Source of the DNA: Brienomyrus brachyistius
Lineage: Eukaryota; Chordata; Actinopteri; Osteoglossiformes; Mormyridae
Direction of reading: 5' to 3'
Length of the DNA stretch: 64,000 nucleotides
Assembly: GCF_023856365.1 (NCBI RefSeq)
Contig: NC_064555.1
Span: 11,125,754 to 11,189,753, forward strand
The first letter of the stretch is position 1. Each line of letters begins with the position of its first letter. The notes under the pieces were generated by a model that did no database searches, was not told the DNA's origin, and was given only the letters and a program-made list of their open reading frames with translations. Positions 11,961 to 22,699 of the stretch are shown one piece after another. The position numbers were made by a program, and so were the translations under genes.

Positions 11961-12129
11961 GAGGTATTCATAATAACTGAGACATGGCTAAGGAGATCCA
12001 CCACCTACCTTGAAATTCTCCTAGCAGGTTACAGTCTGTTTAGGTAGGATAGATTGTATAAGGGTGGGAGGGAGTTACTAAAGATCACTAAAAAGATCTA
12101 CTAAAGATACTAAAGTGTTCTGCTGCTCT

Positions 12130-12620
12130 TAAAGACAGGGTACAACAGGTAAAATCTTAACACTTTCCAAACCCTTATTTGTCACTAAAGGGGTTCCACA
12201 GGGTTCAATCTATGGTCCCACATTCTTTTCATATTTATATAAATGAAGTTACTAGTTTTATTAGAGATTCATCTATTCATCTTTATGCTTTATCCCTCTG
12301 GTTCATCTCCTGCTACAGTATTTACAACACTTCAAGATCACTGAGCATATCTACCAACACTTTTTTTAGGGTCCAACAGGTTTTTCTACTCTTCACCTTG
12401 TGCTGTATATAACAAAGACTAAGACTATGTGGTTTTGTAAAGGTGTTTTACTGTTATTTATGGGGCTTTTCTAGACTGTGTCACAAAGTACAAATACCTG
12501 GGTATCTGACTAGATAGCTCTCTATCCTTTTCACATTATATCAACTGTTTATATAGTACAAAGTTAGACTTGGTTTTTGTATAGAATTCATTTTACTCTT
12601 ACTGACTCAGCAAAACTGGC
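12130..12620 (+). mobile_element. L2-like LINE fragment (RT)
   Basis: Broken frames read KGVPQGSIYGPTFFSY, then DSSIHLYALSLW, and later TKYKYLGI with LDSSLSF. These match the RT palm and thumb of L2/Maui-type LINEs. Non-functional. Confidence 0.65.
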
Positions 12621-13570
12621 TCTTGTTGCAAGGGGCATTTATAGCTAAATGGTTAGCAGAATGATAAAGAATATCAAGCTTCTGAAACACACTTTTACAA
12701 GTTGACCTGTACAGTAAATGACATCATCATAATCAAGCATCGGAAGAATTTACTTTCGAATGTATTGGGTGCACAAGAACATAAGACCGTTTTATTTTTT
12801 TTGTACAGGTCCTTTCAAGGACATTTCAGACTCTGCTTCAGGAAAAGCAAAATTAATATTAAGAACATCATCTATTATCTACAGTAACAGAGAAAACAGA
12901 TTTTTTTTTTATATGGATTTTTATTGGATTTTGATTTTATACAGATAGGTCTATAAATCAAGCAAAAATAAAAAATATTATTAAATAGCCACAGTTTAAT
13001 ATAATCCAATAGGCATATTACAAAACCTTACAAAAATTAAGGGAAACCAACATAAACACAAGCAACCAGAATAGCTGCAAACAGCTTAACATGTCTTGTC
13101 ATCAATTAAGACAGGGCAGTAGGGATGTGCAGAGATGCTTTCAATTTTAGAATTGATTGTAACTTTAAATTAAGAACGACAGAAACACTTGCTTTCTTAT
13201 AAGGTGTATAAATATTTATTTTAAATATTATATTATATACATATAATGAAATAACATGTGTCTTCTTGTCATTACAGTGTCTAAAGGCAATTTGCTCACA
13301 TATAAAAGTGTGCAAAGTATGATGAAACGTAGGTTAAAGAGTTAAATACAAACACAGGATATAAAATAAGAGGGGTTTAAGAACAAAACTATCTAGGAAG
13401 AGACCTGGAGCTAAAAGAGGAGGGGCTGAGTGTGGGACTGTATACATTCTGGAAAAGGTCTGGAGTAAGAGAACTGCAGGCAGGAGGCAGGTTGGGTTTG
13501 GGTTAGGGGTGCTTATGCTAATTCTTGCTCCACTGCTTTGGCTGGAGTCAGTTTTAATGTAGAAATATAA
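12620..13570. other. HCN 3' flank / 3' UTR
   Basis: AT-rich DNA downstream of the HCN stop. No gene seen. A minus-strand AATAAA at 13215-13220 would give a 3' UTR of about 360 nt. Confidence 0.4.
13215..13220 (-). terminator. Possible HCN polyadenylation signal
   Basis: Minus-strand AATAAA, 357 nt after the stop codon. The region is AT-rich, so chance occurrence is likely enough to keep confidence low. Confidence 0.3.
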
Positions 13571-13576
13571 CATTCA

Positions 13577-13689
13577 TTAACCATATTTGCTGGCCTGTCC
13601 ACCTAACTCAGTGTCACACTGGGATGAGTCTGGAGATGTCATAGTGCCTTCTCCTGCCATGCTATTCTGCTGCAGCAACTGCTCCTCTC
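13577..13689 (-). CDS. hcn: HCN exon 8 (short tail, stop TAA)
   Basis: 113 nt. It joins in phase after TTTTTTCTCCCAG. It encodes [20 protein letters not shown] and continues to a C-terminal QASKYG. No homology to the long C-termini of HCN1-4 was seen. The frame and strong acceptor support it. Confidence 0.82.
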
Positions 13690-16600
13690 CTGGGAGAAAA
13701 AATCATAAGAATAAAGCAGAAGAGCACTACTCCATCATGCACAAAGAATCACATCTCCTCCCTTCTTAACATCCTACTTTTATCATTGTGTCTTGGGTTA
13801 TCCGCATCATCAATTCCGTAGATCTGTTTCATGAAGGGGTACTCTTCCAGCACCTCATGGAAGTCATCTGCTGACAGGGAGTAAAGGCGGCAGTAGGTCT
13901 CGGCCAAGACAGTGGCTGTGCTGTCTTCTCGGGTCAGCAGACACATCTCTGGGGTAGTGTGAGACACCAGGGTTGGGGTGTGGTAGACAGAAGATGGTGC
14001 ATCAAAAAGTTAGTGATGGAAGAAATGAGAGTTGGGAAGCAACAGTGGGCAAGGGTCAATGAGCCCAATAAATAAACCCATCTTGTATTTTTAGCATTTA
14101 AAACAGGTATTACAGTTAAATTGTATTTTTCTTTATTAAAATTGTGATATTTTCAAGTTAAGAATACTTGAGTAAATCACGTCCCAGTACCTAAACCAGG
14201 AACTTTAAACAAAGTTGCTACCCGTTGTCCTTATTAATTAAGAGAAAATTAGAAGTAGAGCCAAAAGATTACAGTATAAACTGCACAACACCCCAACCCC
14301 CTCCCCCATTGTGAGGAGCATTGTTCCTCTTGGCAGCCTACCACCATAATAAGCCCCATCGGTGAGGCTCAGCTCCTCATTATCGGAGGTGGTCACGTTG
14401 ATAGTGCCATGCTGGATGAAGTACATTTTGCGCGCCGCCGAACTCTCGCGTATGATGATATCCCCAGGTAGGAAGACCTCGAGGCAGAGCTTGGTCATCA
14501 CGGCAAATACGAAATTTGGGTCCGCAGAAACAAATAGTGGCACATTGGTCACCAAGTGGCGGCAGTTATGGTTCACAATTTCCTAGAGAAGGGAATAGAT
14601 GAGGTGATTTGGAAGGCAGGGATAAGACAAATGGATGTCTCTCCTCTGGATGGTGCACCGTCCATCCACTAGAGAGAGACATAAGCACTTATTTTTAAAA
14701 TAATCCCTGTTCATGTGTGGCAGAAGGCCAATATCGTTACTAATACATGTGAAGTAAATGAGCGAAAAACAAAAAAAAAGCATGCCATGAAGAATCTCAG
14801 AGACTGTGAAGCATCCCTAAGACTGAAGTATTCCATAAAGTTCTGAAGCATCCCAGAGAAAACACAGGGCAGTAACTGCTCATCATTCACATCAGTGTTG
14901 CCATGGAAGGTCAAACACACATTATTCAGAATGGATTTAGAAACTTCTAAATACTGTATCTTACTATATAAATATGCATATTTTAGCTGCATAAATTAAC
15001 CACAAGGAATTTTTCTATTTTATGGAGACTTAAGCACTTAAAGGCAGTTTCTGGAGAAGATCTACCGAATAGACATGCAGGCATTTACCACACATTTTAT
15101 CAGAAAAATTGATTATTTTGAAACCTGGATTGCTAATATTTACATGAATACAGTACCAGATGATTGCAGAGGGTATAGTCTGGAAATTCAAGGTATAAAG
15201 CATTTATTCCAAGTAACATGTAAAAGAACCCATTCCAAAATAAATGGGAAAGAAATATGGTATGATGAGAAAAATCTCAGACAATAAAACTAAATGCTAA
15301 ACCAACCAGTTCAAAAATTCACTCAAACTCTAAAAGATTTGAATGTACAATTAAATAAGAGTACAGGCCAGCCGCCCACACATTTACTCTGAGAGAACTC
15401 ACAGAGAATCTGAACACACTGCAGTATAAAAATGCCAGGGGACCAGACAGCAACAATAATAAACAAAAATGATAAATAAAAAAGAACATTAAACAAAACA
15501 GTTCTATCCAAATCAATCATTCTCTTTGGGAGCCAAGTCCAAATTCAGTGAATGAATGAATGCAAAACAACAGCCTAAACACACAAGAGCTCAGCCCAGA
15601 AAAGAGCTCATAATAATAATTTCAACCAGTTAGAAGCTAGCACTACCAGCAGACAACTCACCCATACTAAAAATCAATATTAAAAATCACAGTAAACAAG
15701 GTACCAAGTAGAAAACAAATGCCAGAGTATCGTGGACACAGAGAATCTTGCCCCAGATCAGGCTCAGCCAGCACAGCCTCAGCACAGAAATGTGCAGATA
15801 GGTTGGTGATTGACAGATAGAAGGTGCCAGAGACCTCTCTGATTGGGTCGCTCAGCTCCCGTAGGATTCTGCTTTCTTCAAACATCTTCCCCTGGAACCG
15901 GTGCTCATAATAATCATGGATCCTTTGCCTTAGGTCTGCGGGCAGCTTATGATATGCCATGTACTGCTCCACCTGCTTATACTAGGACAGAATTGCAGAA
16001 AAATCCATCAATAATTAATTCTCAAAGCTCAGGGAACAACAGTGATTTTGAGCTTTTTATTAATGGGCACAAGTAGTCATTGATTTTGGTTGGCAGGCTA
16101 AGTATGTAAGGCATGCCAGAGGCACTGGCATAGGCTGATACCTTCTCATCGTACTGCCGACGAGATGCATCTAGTGACTGAATGAGTGTGGTGGCGTGGC
16201 CCAGGAACATAGCATAGCAGGTCGCTCCCACCATCATGCTGAGCATGGTGAGCCAAACCTCCACTAAGCCCTCCGGAGCGTGGACACCATAGCCAATACA
16301 CAGCATGTGGCTGATGGACTTGAAAAGGGCAAATGAGTACTGTGCAACCCAGGTCTGGTTCTGAGACAGGGACAGTGACAGAGAGTGTTGTAAAATCAAC
16401 ATTCCGCTTTGAGCATGGGCCATGAAACAGACTCTGCTGTGTATTAGACAAAAGGGTTCCTGCTTATTATCAGAGAAAACAAAAGCAGATTATTGCACAT
16501 TCTTCTAATTGTTATGATCTTGCATGTATTTATTTTTATACACCACACACTGATGACAGAGAAAGACACCCAACGCAAACTTGGTGTTCCCTGGGTTAAG

Positions 16601-19600
16601 GACGCAAATGCCGGGGATTTTCAGAGGAAACTTTCCATGGGAATTTTTGGGAAATTTGTATTTTCCTGTGTATGTACATTTGTGATACATACAAAAAATA
16701 AGCATATTCATATAAAGAAGAGAGGTATTGAAGACGTTTAGTTTGTTTATCTGCATTCAGTGCAGTGCAAGCTGAATCCTTGGGTTCCTTTAAATCAGAG
16801 CTAGATAAGATTTTAACAACTCTGAGCTATTAGTTAAGTTCTCCCCAAGTGAGCTTGATGGGCCGAATGGCCTCCTCTCGTTTGTATAGTTCTTATGTTC
16901 TTATGTTCAAAGGCAGCTCATGTTGAGAGGATTTGTAAGATCCTTGCTGCAGTCAGTAATAGGGGCTTGGATGAGCAAAGACCCTTCCAGCAGGTTGATG
17001 CCAAATTACATCAGAATAAACGTTATTAAATATAAGTAATATAAATGAGCTAGACTGTTTGATGGATCACTTGGAGTAACTAATTGTTTTTCTGAACACT
17101 ATATCCGCTTTTACAGTTTTTCAATTTTATATTTAAAACAATAACAAAAATTTATTTCAACCAAATGCTTTTGTTAGCAGTAAAAGTGGAAAGCAAAAGT
17201 AGCTATAAAACTGCATTTTCCAAAATGAATTAGTTGACGATGCATTATCAATTCCCAAATTTCCCATGTTAAACTTTCCATGGAAACTATCCGGAAATTT
17301 TCCACTCCTTTGCAACCCTTTTCTGGGAACAGCGTTATTAACATTCCACAAGCACCACACACACACACACACACAAGTGACAACACTTCCTTGCACAAAC
17401 CCACACACACATAGAGAAATAACACCCCTTACCACATACCCATGCACACACATATGCATTGATAATGCTTCCTTACCACAAACTCATACACACATGCAGA
17501 GACAGTGTCATCAGACCACACACCGACACACACATGTAGAGACAGTGCCTCCTTACCACACACCCTCTCACGCACGCAGAGACAGGACCTCCTTACCACA
17601 CACCCTCTCACGCACTCAGAGACAGGACCTCCTTACCACACACCCTCTCACGCATGCAGAGACAGGACCTCCTTACCACACACCCTCTCACGCATGCAGA
17701 GACAGGACCTCCTTACCACACACCTTCTCACGCACGCAGAGACAGGACCTCCTTACCACACACCCACATGCAGAGACAGTGCCTCCTTACCACACACTGA
17801 CACACATATGCAGAGACAGTGCCTCCTTACCACACACCCTCTCACACACGCAGAGACAGTGCCTCCTTACCACACACTGACACACATATGCAGAGACAGT
17901 GCCTCCTTACCACACACCCTCTCACGCACGCAGAGACAGTGCCTCCTTACCACACACCCTCTCACACACGCAGAGACACAACCTCCTTACCACACACCCT
18001 CTCACGCATGCAGAGACAGGACCTCCTTCCCACTCACCCTCTCATGCATGCAGAGACAGTGCTCCCTTATCACACACCCTCTCACGCACGCAGAGACAGG
18101 ACCTCCTTACCACACACCCTCTCACGCATGCAGAGACAGTGCTCCCTTATCACACACCCTCTCACGCACGCAGAGACAGGACCTCCTTACCACACACCCT
18201 CTCACGCATGCAGAGACAGTGCTCCCTTATCACACACCCTCTCACGCACGCAGAGACTTATCACACACCCTCATACACGTGCAGAGGCAGCTCTACCTTA
18301 CCACACACCCGCACACATATACAGACAGCATCTCCTTACCACACACCCACATACACATGCAATAGACAGTGCCTCTTTACTATGCACCCACACACATATA
18401 TGCAGAGACAGCACCTCCTTACCACACAAACGTGCAGAGACAGCGTCCCCTTACTACATACCCACACGTGTGTAGAGACAGCGCCCCCTTACCACCAAGT
18501 CATTCTTGACCACCCAGCAGTGGGATGGGAAGTCCTGCATGCTGGGTACCAGGAACTGCAGACAGCCATCCCAGTGACATAGCAGTAGCATCATACCAAT
18601 GAGGTTGGTGATGCGCAGCAGTGCGCTGGCCTTGTCATACTTCGTATTGAGGATCTGGGAGAGTGACAGAGGGAGAGCGAGAGAGGGGAAAGGAGACAGA
18701 GAGATAGAGGGAGGAAAAGAGGGAGTGAGGAAAGGGGAGGTGGAGAGAGCAAGACAGAAAGAGTTAGAGAGTGAGAGAGGAAAGTGGAGAGAGAGAGAGG
18801 GAGGTAGAGAGAAATGGAGAGAGGGAGAGAGTTTTGCACAGGTTATGAGCACACATCCCCATTACAATACTAAAACCTTAAAAGACATCCCAAGAAAACT
18901 ATGACTTTAAACTTAAATCCCTTATTTTTTTATATCATCTACCTGTAAAAATGGTTTTGTTTGAAATCAAATTTCATTTCTGAACTGAGTATCATTCTAT
19001 GTCATTGAAATGAAAGTGGATGGGCATTGGCTATGAAGACAGAAATAGAGAATCAGTCAATCTATTACTAAGTCTGTACACGACTTCATAATTCTGAAGT
19101 GCACCATGTACAGTAACGGCTACTAGCTTATTAGTTCCTTTAGAGTAGGGTTTCCTAGTACAGTAATTTATTATTCGTGTGCAGAGTTTTCTTTTGTTTA
19201 GAGAAAAGCACATAAACTAGTTTCATTTGGTCACTATAAGGATATAATGCTCAAATCATGAATATATGCCAGCTACCAGGACTGGGGACCCAACAGAATA
19301 AGATTTCTTTCCCTAAATTACATGCTACCTTCTGCTCAGGATAAGCAGAACTATGTCTATCCTCTCACTTCTTACCATCTTCCCATCAACTGCGGTGCTG
19401 ATCCATTGCCATGCTGATACCCGGAGCTGAGATCCCACCCCCCCATTTCCTCAGGCACACCCCTCACCTCCTCCCATTGGCGAAGGTATCGGATAAGTCG
19501 AGACAGCCGCAGCAGACGGAGCAGGCTGAGGACCTTTGTGAAACGCATGGCACGCAGTGCACGAGCCGTTTTGTACATGTCTGAGTCCATATGGTCGTCC

Positions 19601-22600
19601 AAGTCCACGAAGAGGAAAATGTAGTCCACAGGCATGGAAGACACAAGGTCCACAGCGAACCAGGTCTGGAAGTAGTTCTGGCGGATGGCAGTTAGATCCA
19701 GCACAACCTCGGAGGTATCCTCTTTCAGGAGGCCAGTACGGAAGTTGAATAACAGATCAAACAGGAACAGAATGTCACTAATGACACCAAAAATGATTCC
19801 AAACCATGAGCTGTCATCACTGTCAAAGAATGTGATTCCAAATGGCAAGGTTATCAAGTTTATAATCATCAGGACCAGCATCAAGAAGTCCCAGGAGAAC
19901 CTGGTGAGATGGGACAGGTAAAACGTGAGTGCCTGACTGGCAATGCATATTCACAGGAGTCTAAGCCTTTATACAGTAGTATAAATAACAGCCTCAGGAG
20001 TGCCCATGTCTGGAAGACTGTGGGTTGAATCTCATGGGCAAAGGAATAACCTCATCACCCTTGGGGCTCTTGAACAAGGCCCTTAATCCCAATTTGATCC
20101 TGCTCTCTAATCCCACGCTTTCTTCACTTGTAACACTTTGGACAAAAGCACAAGTTAAAAAAATCAGTGTAATGTAGGACTGGGTGATATATTGAGAAAA
20201 TATTGTATTGTGACTATGAACTATTCATATTATCATCAATTAGAATATTGTTATTTCTAAACACTAATTTCCTTGTATAATTTCAGTTTTAATGCACTAT
20301 TTTTACACAAATTATATCGAGGTAAGAATCTCTTGCTGGTGTAATTTATCGTTATACCTATCACATACTTCATATCTATTAATAAAACAATTTGGTCATC
20401 GTAATAAAAAAAATTGAAAACCACCTGTCATATTTTACTGTTTTCTATGAATTTTAGAATATTGTGAATAATATCAATATTGTGAAAATCTCTGAAAATA
20501 TTATGGTAAGATATTTTTAGGGCATGTTGCCCAACCCTAGTCAACTCCATTCTCTGAAACAAACAGTGAAATGTCCTGTAGGCATTTTCTAATTTTGTGT
20601 TCTACTACAAAAAAAAAAAAGTATGATTTATGATAATTAGATTTCGTTTTCTGAATCTCAAGGGAAATTCTAAGGGAATTTTAAGCAAACACATAGCAAA
20701 AAATGTAAGTAAAGAAATAAAAAAATAACATCTATTATATTGTGGTAATTAAAGATATGTTTTGATATGGAAAAATGATATCATGATAACGTTTGCTATA
20801 TCGCCCAACTCTAGCATAATGTGATGTACACCTTGTCTTACACTCGGGATGGACAAAATGACGCTTCATGAAACATTGTATGTTTTTTTTTACCTCATTA
20901 GATGGTGCTCTCTGTTCAAAAAAGAACACAAAGCTTGCGCCAACTGTGGACTGTGAACTGTTGTAGTTCTCATTATATTTTAACTGTGCACCAGTTGAAG
21001 GGACTGAGCTATGTTCAGAAAAATATTTTTCATTGGTTTAATTTTTGTATGTATGTTTGGGAATGAACTTTGAATGAAAATGGTGAATTGAAGAAAAAGA
21101 ATAAAAGCATGCATCAATTATGGGCTTTAGTGCCCTCTATTGGACAAAGTTGGTCTTGCAGCGCACCAACGTATCTGTACTCTACAGCAGGGATTATCAA
21201 CCTCGAGGCCCAGCTGTTGACTATTACAAAGTGTTGACGATCCACTGGGTCCCTACGGCAGCCCAATACAGGTCAAACCACATTTACCATATATAGATAT
21301 GCGGCCCACTGCAGGATGCGCCCCGCTATGGGCTGCAGACCAGTGACTGAGAAACACCTGGGCACAACCTGAAACCCAAATCTTGCCCCCATCATGTTGT
21401 TAAACTATTGAAAAAATGCAGGGTAGTTATTAAAAGAATCAAAACTCCACAGACGGAAAACAGTTTGAATTTTATGGGTGTATGACTTTTTGGGATACTT
21501 TCAAGATGGTAATTCTTCATCTGAGCAGTAATTTAACTGAAGTATATCTGAAATACATGACAATACATGGCTTATATTTCAAACATATCAGGATGTAAAA
21601 GACTCAAATTCATCCCTGCTTCCTTATCTAAAGATTATGATGAATCCAAAGGGCCATTAACGTTATGCAGGGGAACATAGTGAAGGGCAGCCATCCATAT
21701 AAAGGCTGTGTGTGCGTTTACAAGCGTTACTCAAAGAGGAAGCATGACACTGTGCAGCGCTCTGAGCCAAGTCTTAGTCATTCATTCACCTGCTGTAATC
21801 TCAGCATCATCGTTATCTTGATCAAGGGTTCTGGAGACTGACCAATTGAGTAGATTTCACCAATGAAGGAGATGTTTTCTGTTATACTAAATGATTTAGG
21901 GTCAATGATGGTAGACTTTCTGTAACCATTTTCAAAATGAACAGAAGCACCTTTTACTACATTTGAGTTTCCCAAAAAGTGAAAGACCATTGTAAAGTAA
22001 CGCATAAGCAAACAGATGTACTCAATGGCCTCTGATAAAGTGGCTTGGGAGACACATGCTTCCCATGCAATGTATCCCTTGTGTTTCAGCTGAGCCCTGC
22101 CCCCACCCCCAGATACCTGAATTCACTGAATGGGTGGATGATCCATATGCCAAGGGACCTCACCCTCTCCTGCTCCATGAGCACCCCCTTCTGGCTGCCA
22201 AACATGCGCAGGGAGAACTTGTTGATCGACGGCACCAGCATGGGTGAGATATGCCTATAGATGCAGCCGGAGTTGTCGACGTAGGTGTGTCCCTCCCCAT
22301 CTTGTGTGACATCACCCTGGGAGGCCACAGGGATGCCTCTGGTTCCAGCCAGGGGCTCATTAGTAGCACTGCTTGCCTTTCTGGAAGAGTCTCTTGATTC
22401 ACCAGATTTGACAGCAGCGAGAGAGTTCCCTGAGGGCCTCCGAGTTGGCTCAGAATAGTTCCTCATGGTATCCAAATGGAAGTGGTTTGCGTTTGCTGTA
22501 CGGGAATTGCCATATCTGCGGTGGGAGGCCACATTTGTAGAGGAATTGTCCTCACCTGTTGATGAAACAGTCACCATGGTGTCCATAGCATCACAAGAAT

Positions 22601-22691
22601 GGTGCTGTACCTGGTTTCTTTCCTTGAACAGTGAAGCAGGAAGCAAATGATTATTCATCAATATTAGATGATTATCGTCAAGTGAAGTCAT
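13577..22691 (-). CDS. hcn: HCN-family hyperpolarization-activated cation channel, complete, 8 exons, 686 aa
   Basis: An HCN pacemaker channel of the plasma membrane, carrying Na+/K+ current on hyperpolarization. Exons (minus): 22691-22117, 19900-19468, 18654-18493, 16360-16142, 15981-15835, 14582-14342, 13948-13778, 13689-13577. They total 2061 nt with no internal stop. Landmarks: HCN domain at residues ~147-192 ([24 protein letters not shown]); S1-S4 at ~193-336 with S4 [22 protein letters not shown] glycosylation sequon 391-393; CIGYG filter 411-415; C-linker starting [20 protein letters not shown]; nucleotide-binding domain to ~650. The pocket reads [17 protein letters not shown]: the Arg equivalent to HCN2 R591 is Ser602, and the R632 equivalent is Asn643 followed by Pro. 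Only about 36 residues follow, with no SNL end. Known vertebrate HCN1-4 are longer (about 770-1200 aa). Paralog unresolved: synteny hints at hcn3, and a fish-specific paralog is possible. Confidence 0.96.
13778..13948 (-). CDS. hcn: HCN exon 7 (phosphate cassette, C-helix region)
   Basis: 171 nt, 6 more than the 165 I recall for the family, same phases. It holds the altered cassette and [13 protein letters not shown]. After EEYPFMKQI it departs from the family, with [12 protein letters not shown] in place of the cAMP-contacting C-helix. Donor GTAGGA. Confidence 0.95.
14342..14582 (-). CDS. hcn: HCN exon 6 (C-linker/CNBD)
   Basis: 241 nt, the usual family length. It encodes [17 protein letters not shown] and the beta-roll segment [12 protein letters not shown], and ends in DGAYYG with phase 1. 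Confidence 0.96.
15835..15981 (-). CDS. hcn: HCN exon 5 (C-linker)
   Basis: 147 nt, the usual family length. It encodes the C-linker, with [13 protein letters not shown]. The donor is GTCTCT, much weaker than the other donors here. Confidence 0.95.
16142..16360 (-). CDS. hcn: HCN exon 4 (pore, S6)
   Basis: 219 nt, the usual family length. It encodes the NQT sequon, [18 protein letters not shown] and S6 with [20 protein letters not shown]. Donor GTATCA. Confidence 0.97.
16565..16665. repeat. DNA-element arm in HCN intron 3
   Basis: GAAACTTTCCATGGGAATTT here and a complementary-looking block (AACTTTCCATGGAAACTATC) near 17270 look like two arms of a decayed inverted-repeat element, with other sequence inserted between them. 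Confidence 0.4.
16765..16915 (+). mobile_element. 5'-truncated CR1-like LINE 3' end
   Basis: GTGCAAGCTGAATCCTTGGG through the TTCTTATGTTC tail matches the 3' end of the element at 50720-51410. It lies in HCN intron 3, opposite to the gene. Confidence 0.9.
17350..18492 (-). repeat. 40-bp minisatellite derived from the HCN exon 3 donor region
   Basis: About 26 units, mostly 40 bp, with plus-strand core ACCTCCTTACCACACACCCT and CGCAGAGACAGG. Read on the minus strand the units carry TGTGGTAAGG. The last unit runs directly into the exon 3 donor (GTG|GTAAGG, exon end 18493). Some units have ATAAGG or other changes. A (CA)n run lies at the left end. Confidence 0.95.
18493..18654 (-). CDS. hcn: HCN exon 3 (S5)
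   Basis: 162 nt, the usual family length. It encodes [20 protein letters not shown] (S5) and ends CWVVKNDLV at donor GTAAGG. It is flanked by an expanded pyrimidine tract upstream and the donor-derived minisatellite downstream. Confidence 0.97.
18655..18836. repeat. GA-rich (minus CT-rich) tract before HCN exon 3
   Basis: About 180 bp of GAGAG/GGAGAG on the plus strand, which is an unusually long polypyrimidine tract on the transcribed strand. It abuts the exon 3 acceptor. Confidence 0.92.
19468..19900 (-). CDS. hcn: HCN exon 2 (S1-S4)
   Basis: 433 nt, as I recall 9 more than the usual 424 for vertebrate HCN genes. It encodes S1-S4. One likely insertion is [13 protein letters not shown] before S4. 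The S4 arginine ladder is complete. Acceptor CTCACCAG, donor GTGAGG. Confidence 0.96.
19985..20165 (+). mobile_element. tRNA-derived SINE (HpaI-like)
   Basis: B-box-like GGTTGAATCTC, then CTTGAACAAGGCCCTTAATC and a tail ending in ATCAGTGTAATG, typical of fish tRNA-derived SINEs. It lies in HCN intron 1. Confidence 0.6.
20174..20815. repeat. MITE-like elements in HCN intron 1
   Basis: The left end TAGGACTGGGTGATATATTG and the right end at about 20540 (GTTGCCCAACCCTAG) form loose inverted termini. A second similar end (ATATCGCCCAACTCTAGC) occurs near 20800. AT-rich interior, no ORF. Confidence 0.5.
21180..21360. repeat. hAT-type MITE relic
   Basis: CAGCAGGGATTATCAACCTC through GACTGAGAAACACCTG resembles the ends of common fish hAT-derived repeats. 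Target duplications are not clear. Confidence 0.35.
22117..22691 (-). CDS. hcn: HCN exon 1
   Basis: 575 nt. It starts at the first ATG (22691) after an in-frame TAG at 22710-22712. The first ~146 residues are Ser/Asn-rich and not conserved. The HCN domain follows and ends FSEF with Arg split across the intron (AG|G). Confidence 0.92.
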
Positions 22692-22699
22692 CAACACAA

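Noticed and set aside
17350..18492. CRISPR-like regular repeat array
   Set aside because: The units are contiguous with no unique spacers, and the context is a vertebrate intron.
17266..18582. Long overlapping open frames (up to 286 codons) rich in His/Thr/Leu
   Set aside because: They are translations of the 40-bp minisatellite in HCN intron 3. The unit is not a multiple of three, so all frames stay open.
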